Source: Oscillospiraceae bacterium UBA6409
GTDB lineage: Bacteria; Bacillota; Clostridia; Oscillospirales; Oscillospiraceae
Direction of reading: 5' to 3'
NCBI GenBank assembly: GCA_002438575.1
Contig: DJPP01000116.1
Coordinates: forward strand, 1 to 8,873
Length of the DNA stretch: 8,873 nucleotides
In this document: piece after piece, positions 4,518-8,873 of the stretch
Numbering within the stretch: position 1 is the stretch's first letter
Layout of the letters: each line of letters starts with the position of its first letter
Made by a program: the position numbers and the translations under genes
Notes under the pieces: generated by a model
What the model saw: the letters and a program-made list of their open reading frames with translations, nothing else
What the model was told of the DNA's origin: nothing
Databases searched by the model: none

Positions 4518-5600
4518 ATGAAAGCCACTGTAGATGCCGGCGCATTTTTCAAGGCGCTGAACCGCGTAATTCCACTTTTGAGGGTCAGTGCGATCCCCGC
4601 ACTGAGCGAAGCGAGTATTCAGTTCCACAACGGTGTTTGTACCATTACTGCCACAGATCTGGAGTTATGGGTACAGACGGATATTCCGGCAGTGGGGGAC
4701 GACTTTGGCGTTGTCCTCTCCGGCACAAAGTCCATTGCGAAGGCTGGGAAGTTCTTCCGTGGCCCGCTGACATTTTCCTGCGCGGACGCGGAAGTTTCAT
4801 CCCCGCAGATCACCATGGCCTGTGCTGACAAAGGCGCGGAGTTTACCGGATACCCGCTGAGGGATTATCCAGAGCTGCCGCGGTTTACCTGTGAACAGGC
4901 GTATACTGCCAACGCGGCACAGCTTCTCGCCTGCATTGGCCGCATCAAGTATGCGGCCCAGCGGCGGAGCGACAGCCGCCCCGTAATGAGCGGTGTACGC
5001 TTCTACCGGCAGCAGCTCTACTGTGTGGATGGCCAGCGTCTGGCAGTCTGCGCAAACGACGCCATGACCGTGGATAAGACCTTCGTTGTCCCTGCGGACG
5101 CCATGTGGATCTTGAAAGCCTTTGGCGGTCAAAACGTGTCCGTTCAGGTGGGCGTCCGGTATGTCCGTTTCGCGGCAGATGGGCTTTGCGCCTATGTCCG
5201 CCGTTTGGAAACCTGCGACACGCTGACGCCGGAGGTCGCCATCCCCCGCAGCGAACGGGAGAGCTATGTGGTTGACCGCAGGGAGTTTCTGCAAAGGCTG
5301 ACCTATCTGAAAGAATGTGCTTCCCCTGCAAAAACCACACCTGTTGTCTATTTTGAAAACGGGTGTCTGTCGCTGCAAACACCATCCGCACGGTATCGGG
5401 CGGCAATCGAGCTGCCCGTCCGCTGCGAGGTCGCGTTTGCCTTTAACCTCTCCTATATGTGGGATGCCTTACAGCAGTTTTCCGGCCATGAGAAGGTGCG
5501 CCTCCATGTGCTCAGCCCTGTTTCGCCTGTCACCATCACCGCAGATGGTACGAATGATGTAGCACTGGTGCTGCCCGTCAGATACCGTGCCGCCGCATGA
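4518..5600 (+). CDS. dnaN: DNA polymerase III beta sliding clamp (element-encoded paralogue)
   Basis: 360-residue protein with the three-domain layout of bacterial beta clamps; the usual length is about 365-380. The start is ATG 4518 with AAAAGGAG at 4504-4511; an upstream GTG at 4446 lies inside the terminator stem and is rejected. Clamp signatures are visible: PALSEASIQF and ITATDLELWV in domain 1, SGVRFY and then VDGQRLAVC (about 157-178) in domain 2, REFLQRL opening domain 3, FNLSYMWDAL near 315, SPVSPVTI, and the C-terminal LVLPVR. The clamp rings DNA and tethers polymerases and other partners. A copy inside a mobile element next to a methyltransferase and bactofilin is unlikely to be the chromosomal dnaN, which normally lies beside dnaA and recF. 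It may recruit host polymerase to the element's origin or serve an element-specific enzyme. Confidence 0.88.
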   Translation: MKATVDAGAFFKALNRVIPLLRVSAIPALSEASIQFHNGVCTITATDLELWVQTDIPAVGDDFGVVLSGTKSIAKAGKFFRGPLTFSCADAEVSSPQITMACADKGAEFTGYPLRDYPELPRFTCEQAYTANAAQLLACIGRIKYAAQRRSDSRPVMSGVRFYRQQLYCVDGQRLAVCANDAMTVDKTFVVPADAMWILKAFGGQNVSVQVGVRYVRFAADGLCAYVRRLETCDTLTPEVAIPRSERESYVVDRREFLQRLTYLKECASPAKTTPVVYFENGCLSLQTPSARYRAAIELPVRCEVAFAFNLSYMWDALQQFSGHEKVRLHVLSPVSPVTITADGTNDVALVLPVRYRAAA

Positions 5601-5626
5601 ACAAATAATGAAAGGAATCGACGAAC

Positions 5627-6322
5627 ATGAAAACCATTTATATCCCCAAGGGTGAAACTGTCCACTATGAAAGCCTGTCCACGGATCATCTCATCGTAGA
5701 GGGTACGTTGGAAGTGACCTATGGTGTTGTCGCAAAGCAGATCGACGGCGATGGCGTGATCCACGCCGGAACCGTGGAGGCGGATATCATCCGTATCCGC
5801 TGCATTGAGACAGCCCGCACCGTATGCCGCCGGCTTATCGCCAAGGTGGTGGAGTCCTCCGAGGTGTTTGCCTCCGAGAGCGCGGTGGTGAGCTGCTTCT
5901 GCTCCGCGGCGTATGTGGAGACTGGCCGCCTGACCGTTACCATCAGTGAGATCGACGAAGTGAAGGCCAAGCAGATCATCAACCTGCCCACCCGCCAGCG
6001 CCCCCTTCTGGGGACGCTGCTGGCATCCATGTGGCGTGCTTTCTGGCTGTCCCTGTTCGCGTATCCTGTCCACACCAACGCGGTGGACGCGTCGTATCGT
6101 CCCGATACGACGGATACCGAAGATGCACCTCCCGCAAAGGAGGACAAGACCGCGGAAGCTGCCAAGGAGCCCTTCGATGAAGAACTCTCCCGCTTTGTCA
6201 ATATGTTCAAGCTGGCACGGGAGATCGGCTACACGCTGAAGCTCGTACCCGGTACGCCGGAGGAAAACGCGCCCGTGTTTGACTTTGCGGCAGAAGCCTT
6301 TGCGTCTCAAAAGGCCGCATGA
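5627..6322 (+). CDS. Bactofilin-like beta-helical protein with C-terminal extension
   Basis: 231-residue protein with AAAGGA at 5611-5616, 26 bp after the clamp stop. Residues 1 to about 125 consist of short repeating strands (VEGTLEV, GVIHAGTVEA, RRLIAKVVE, AAYVETGRLTV), as in the right-handed beta-helix of bactofilins, which polymerise into filaments. A hydrophobic stretch (LLGTLLASMWRAFWLSLFAY, about 125-145) could be a membrane anchor. It is followed by an acidic Asp/Glu/Pro-rich linker and a predicted helical tail of about 50 residues. Bactofilins seldom carry such a tail, so it may bind a partner. Being between a sliding clamp and a DNA methyltransferase suggests a scaffold for element replication or segregation, but this is inference. 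Confidence 0.65.
   Translation: MKTIYIPKGETVHYESLSTDHLIVEGTLEVTYGVVAKQIDGDGVIHAGTVEADIIRIRCIETARTVCRRLIAKVVESSEVFASESAVVSCFCSAAYVETGRLTVTISEIDEVKAKQIINLPTRQRPLLGTLLASMWRAFWLSLFAYPVHTNAVDASYRPDTTDTEDAPPAKEDKTAEAAKEPFDEELSRFVNMFKLAREIGYTLKLVPGTPEENAPVFDFAAEAFASQKAA
6090..6112. repeat. 10-bp palindrome within the bactofilin-like gene
   Basis: CGTCGTATCG (6090-6099) and its reverse complement (6103-6112) are separated by 3 nt. It falls in the codons of the acidic linker (SYRPDTTD), where the protein sequence is least constrained, so a DNA or RNA role is possible but chance cannot be excluded. Confidence 0.6.
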
Positions 6323-6361
6323 ACCTCTACCCATACACCGTCACAAATATAGCGACGGGAG

Positions 6362-6410
6362 AAAGGCAAGGAACGCATCTGTTCCTTGCCTTTCCTGCAA
6401 ATTATGCAGG
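6362..6410 (+). promoter_or_regulatory. Tandem hairpins before the methyltransferase gene
   Basis: A 13-bp perfect stem (AAAGGCAAGGAAC 6362-6374 with 6381-6393, 6-nt loop) is directly followed by a 6-bp hairpin (CCTGCA 6394-6399 with TGCAGG 6405-6410). Only TTT follows the first stem, so termination would be weak. The second hairpin ends 4 nt before the GAGGTG ribosome site, so it may modulate translation or protect the 3' end of the upstream mRNA. Confidence 0.65.
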
Positions 6411-6427
6411 TAGTGAGGTGATGTGCC

Positions 6428-7831
6428 GTGAGTGAAGATTTGCAAAACCAGCGCTACTATGTGCTGGAACGGATTAGCGAGCTGCGCGAACAGATCCCGC
6501 AAGCGATGCAGGCCATGGTGGTATTCCGCGCCCGTATTGAAAAGTACCGGCAAACGGATCTGTCCGCCTCCCGCGATACCTATGACGCGCTCCGCCGTGT
6601 CCGTGACGATCTGACACAGGCGTTGTCCGACGCGCAGCCCCTGCTGATGGAATTGGAGAGCTACGCTTTGGCGGCCATGGCCGGACAGTTGCTGCGGGGT
6701 TTTAAGGGTTTCGACCTGATGAGCACCGGCTACCGTCCGGTATATGATGCGGTCTGCCGGTTCGCGCAGCAGCTCCCGGAGAAAAACACCGTCAACGCGG
6801 CCACCATCGGGCGGCTCATGAACAACGTGAAGCTGGGGTACTATCCCACCGATCCGGATAACATTGCGCTGATGCTGCAAGGCATCTCCTTTCCGGAGGG
6901 TGTGACCACCAACGTCTTTGACCCCTGCTGCGGCTGCGGAAAGGCGCTGCGGCAGATCGCACAGGGCAACAACTGCTATGCCTATGGCGTGGAGCTGGAT
7001 GAAAGCCGTGCGGAAGAAGCGCAGACGCGTTTGCACCGTGTAGGCTTCGGCAGCTTTTTCCATAGCGACATCAGCCGTGAGGCGTTCCACCTGCTGTTCC
7101 TGAACCCGCCGTATCTCTCCGTTCTCAACGAGAGCGGCAGCAAGGCGCGGCACGAAAAGAGGTTTCTCATTGAGAGCATCCCCCCTCTGCTGTACGGCGG
7201 TCTGCTGCTGTATGTGATCCCTTACTATCGTCTGACATCGGATATTTGCCGTATCCTCTGCGATAATTTTGAGAACATTACCGTCTGGCGTTTTACAGAC
7301 GGAGAGTTCAAAAAATTCAAGCAGGTGGTGGTCATGGGCATACGAAAACACAGGGAGACTGCGCCGCAGGACACCGAATGGCTGGAACAGTATGCCGCTT
7401 ATCCTGACCGGATACCGGTGCTGACCGAGTTGAACAGCCCGCACTATGCGCTGCCTGCCAACGAAACAGCGGTCAAGGTATTCAAGGGTGAGCGGTTCAA
7501 CCAGAAGGAGCTGGAGCAGCAGCTGCGCCGGTGTGACGGCTTTCAGCAGCTCATGGCCAGTAGCCAACTGGACAGCGGCGTCAAACACCCGCTGCTGCCG
7601 CTGTCCATCAGCCAGATTGGACTGATCGGCGGCTCCGGCATGATAAACGGACTGATCCAGTGTGACTCGCCTCATATCATCAAGGGCCGCATCGTCAAGG
7701 TGATCCGCAGGGAAACCGACGAAAGATTCGCTGCCAGCGGTAAGCATATCGGCAGCGAGGTCAAAGAAACCATTACCAACAAAATGATCTTCAACGTCCT
7801 GACGCCCCACGGCTTCAAGGCGCTGACATGA
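6428..7831 (+). CDS. N6-adenine DNA methyltransferase-like protein (DUF6094-like)
   Basis: 467-residue class I SAM-dependent methyltransferase. Start GTG 6428 is supported by GAGGTG at 6415-6420; the ATG at 6421 is in another frame and stops after four codons. The N-terminal 125 residues are mostly helical and charged (possible coiled coil), then GYYPTDPDNIALML leads into the fold. The SAM loop is D165-P-C-C-G-C-G171, with the acidic YGVELDE after it. The catalytic motif is N226-P-P-Y229, as in enzymes that methylate adenine N6 (or cytosine N4). A long C-terminal part of about 230 residues may be for DNA recognition. There is no adjacent restriction endonuclease, so a stand-alone role in protecting or regulating the element is likelier than restriction-modification. 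Confidence 0.8.
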   Translation: MSEDLQNQRYYVLERISELREQIPQAMQAMVVFRARIEKYRQTDLSASRDTYDALRRVRDDLTQALSDAQPLLMELESYALAAMAGQLLRGFKGFDLMSTGYRPVYDAVCRFAQQLPEKNTVNAATIGRLMNNVKLGYYPTDPDNIALMLQGISFPEGVTTNVFDPCCGCGKALRQIAQGNNCYAYGVELDESRAEEAQTRLHRVGFGSFFHSDISREAFHLLFLNPPYLSVLNESGSKARHEKRFLIESIPPLLYGGLLLYVIPYYRLTSDICRILCDNFENITVWRFTDGEFKKFKQVVVMGIRKHRETAPQDTEWLEQYAAYPDRIPVLTELNSPHYALPANETAVKVFKGERFNQKELEQQLRRCDGFQQLMASSQLDSGVKHPLLPLSISQIGLIGGSGMINGLIQCDSPHIIKGRIVKVIRRETDERFAASGKHIGSEVKETITNKMIFNVLTPHGFKALT

Positions 7832-7843
7832 GGAGGACTGATT

Positions 7844-8404
7844 ATGAGCAGATCAACAACATTAGCCATCGTTCATTCGGTGGACAAATTGCAGGGAACC
7901 GACGACGCGGTGCGTACACAGGTCTGGGCGGAAACGACACAGCTGCTTACCCCCATGCTGGGGAAGCTGTACGCCCGCTTTGAACCGGCGCAAAAAGCAT
8001 GGCATCAAGCCACCTACACACCGCTGGGCGTGGTGCTGGGCCGTACAGACCCGGCGCTGTTCCTGTACTTTTTCTCCTACGGCCAAACTGTGCAGAAGGA
8101 AGCCATGGAGTTCCATCTATCCGGTCTTATGAACAGTCTGGATGTGGAGCAAAAAATGGACAATGGCAGCATACACGGTTTCGTGATGAGCCCCAAGGAA
8201 AACAGCGAGGCTGCCGCAGCCGCACACACCGCGTGGCATGTGGGCATGGCCTGCGGAGATATCCTTCCTGACTCCGGCATTTACTTTGCTGCGGTCAAGC
8301 AGGCCACTATCTCGGACAAGCTGGCCGAGGACATTGCGAAAAACATGGAGCTATACGCCATTTCCCTGGTGAGCTTCTATGCGGAGGGGGATGAGGGCAA
8401 ATGA
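7844..8404 (+). CDS. Unrecognised 186-residue protein
   Basis: Start ATG 7844 with AGGAGG at 7831-7836, 12 bp after the methyltransferase stop; the stop overlaps the next gene by ATGA. It is an acidic soluble protein with aromatic-rich segments (LFLYFFSYGQ) and an Ala-rich stretch near residue 125 (EAAAAAHTAWHVGM). I see no signal peptide, no clear membrane segment and no catalytic signature. Operon position and codon use like its neighbours support a real gene of the same element. Function unknown. Confidence 0.75.
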   Translation: MSRSTTLAIVHSVDKLQGTDDAVRTQVWAETTQLLTPMLGKLYARFEPAQKAWHQATYTPLGVVLGRTDPALFLYFFSYGQTVQKEAMEFHLSGLMNSLDVEQKMDNGSIHGFVMSPKENSEAAAAAHTAWHVGMACGDILPDSGIYFAAVKQATISDKLAEDIAKNMELYAISLVSFYAEGDEGK

Positions 8405-8712
8405 CCGATTCTTCGATCCGGTTTGTCCCGGAGCTGTTTTTCCAACGGGCTATTGCCTCCCCAAAGGTCTATCCCATTTTTGAGGATCAGGAGTTCAGTC
8501 CTTACCTGAAAGAGCATGTGTTTGACAAACTCTCCGAGAACGGGACTTTCAATCTGGAGCAGTTGGATCTTACTGCTTTCGAGATGAAGCACGTCCTTCC
8601 GGCCAATATGCAGAAGGCGGTGGCGCAGGTACACGCCAACTGGGCGAAAAGCTTCAATGCCAAGGTCAAGAATACTGCCGCCGCGTCAAAATGCACACGC
8701 ACGTTTTTCTGA
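8401..8712 (+). CDS. Unrecognised 103-residue protein
   Basis: Starts within the stop of the preceding gene (ATGA), so translation is probably coupled. Predicted mostly helical, with an aromatic N-terminal half (RFVPELFFQ, VYPIFEDQEF) and a basic C-terminal tail (NAKVKNTAAASKCTRTFF). No family recognised. The coupling suggests that it works with the 186-residue product, perhaps as a complex. Confidence 0.65.
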   Translation: MTDSSIRFVPELFFQRAIASPKVYPIFEDQEFSPYLKEHVFDKLSENGTFNLEQLDLTAFEMKHVLPANMQKAVAQVHANWAKSFNAKVKNTAAASKCTRTFF

Positions 8713-8720
8713 GGTGGCCC

Positions 8721-8873
8721 ATGTACGATTATGAATATGAGTGGCAGGTCTTGGGCTTTCTACGGATGCTGAAGTATGTGTGCCAGCGGAATAAGGATAT
8801 TCTTGCTGACCTTGCGCGTGATTATCGCTGCACCGAGATCGATACCGAGGACATATTTGAGTTATCCGTGATG
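8721..8873 (+). CDS. Unrecognised gene, cut by the window end
   Basis: ATG 8721 follows GAGGTGG at 8711-8717 with short spacing, 8 bp after the previous stop. The 51 codons present (MYDYEYEWQVLGFLRM at the start) stay open to the edge. They are helical, with acidic and aromatic residues near the N-terminus. No family can be assigned from this piece; order and spacing suggest it continues the same operon. Confidence 0.55.
   Translation, partial: MYDYEYEWQVLGFLRMLKYVCQRNKDILADLARDYRCTEIDTEDIFELSVM

Noticed and set aside
6341..7810. 489-codon open frame on the minus strand
   Set aside because: It is antisense to the methyltransferase gene, which has clear SAM and NPPY motifs and a ribosome site. 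The antisense product has no recognisable domain; long antisense frames are common in GC-rich genes.
1..8873. CRISPR array
   Set aside because: No regularly spaced short direct repeats were seen.

Overview
The window looks like part of an integrated mobile element (ICE or plasmid-like island) in a GC-rich member of Bacillota, probably a gut Clostridia/Oscillospirales-type bacterium. This rests on strong AAGGAGG-type ribosome sites, TTGACA/TACAAT-type promoters, intrinsic terminators and gene style. The host assignment is inference; no rRNA or host housekeeping gene is intact here.

Left part (about 1-741): decayed chromosomal-type sequence. On the minus strand there is a frameshifted 4Fe-4S ferredoxin remnant, whose downstream part also reads in another frame like the tail of a branched-chain amino-acid ABC ATPase. 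Next come an 18-bp palindrome, an intrinsic terminator and the anticodon plus T arms of a Thr-type tRNA without its 5' half. On the plus strand follows the C-terminal piece of an Orn/Lys/Arg decarboxylase with an in-frame stop. The truncated tRNA followed by a terminator is what an integration end (att site) or its scar can look like.

Middle (742-1366): a gene-poor stretch with a strong stem-loop, then a conserved promoter-plus-leader module. This module occurs twice (about 1135-1350 and 4278-4490), nearly identical over 150 bp. Each copy has the same TTTCCACCTGTACGC box 31 bp ahead of a TACAAT -10, a shared leader RNA, and an intrinsic terminator about 30-40 nt before the start codon. Copy 1 precedes the JAB/ThiF operon and copy 2 the sliding-clamp operon, so both operons are probably controlled together by attenuation or antitermination.

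Operon 1 (1367-3513): a JAMM/JAB isopeptidase-like protein with an intact HxH-x7-SxxD motif, overlapping by ATGA with a ThiF/E1-like adenylating enzyme. This resembles the protein A/ThiF pair of PRTRC-type systems and prokaryotic ubiquitin-like modules. No obvious ubiquitin-like or E2 gene is visible here. Then comes a self-contained MntA-HepT (type VII) toxin-antitoxin pair (3616-4247) with its own near-consensus promoter.

Operon 2 (4518 to the window end): an element-borne DNA polymerase III beta clamp, a bactofilin-like beta-helical protein with a hydrophobic segment, a DUF6094-like N6-adenine methyltransferase (NPPY) preceded by two tandem hairpins, and three unrecognised genes, the last cut by the window edge. 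Together the set suggests replication/maintenance and protein-modification functions of a mobile element, stabilised by a toxin-antitoxin module.
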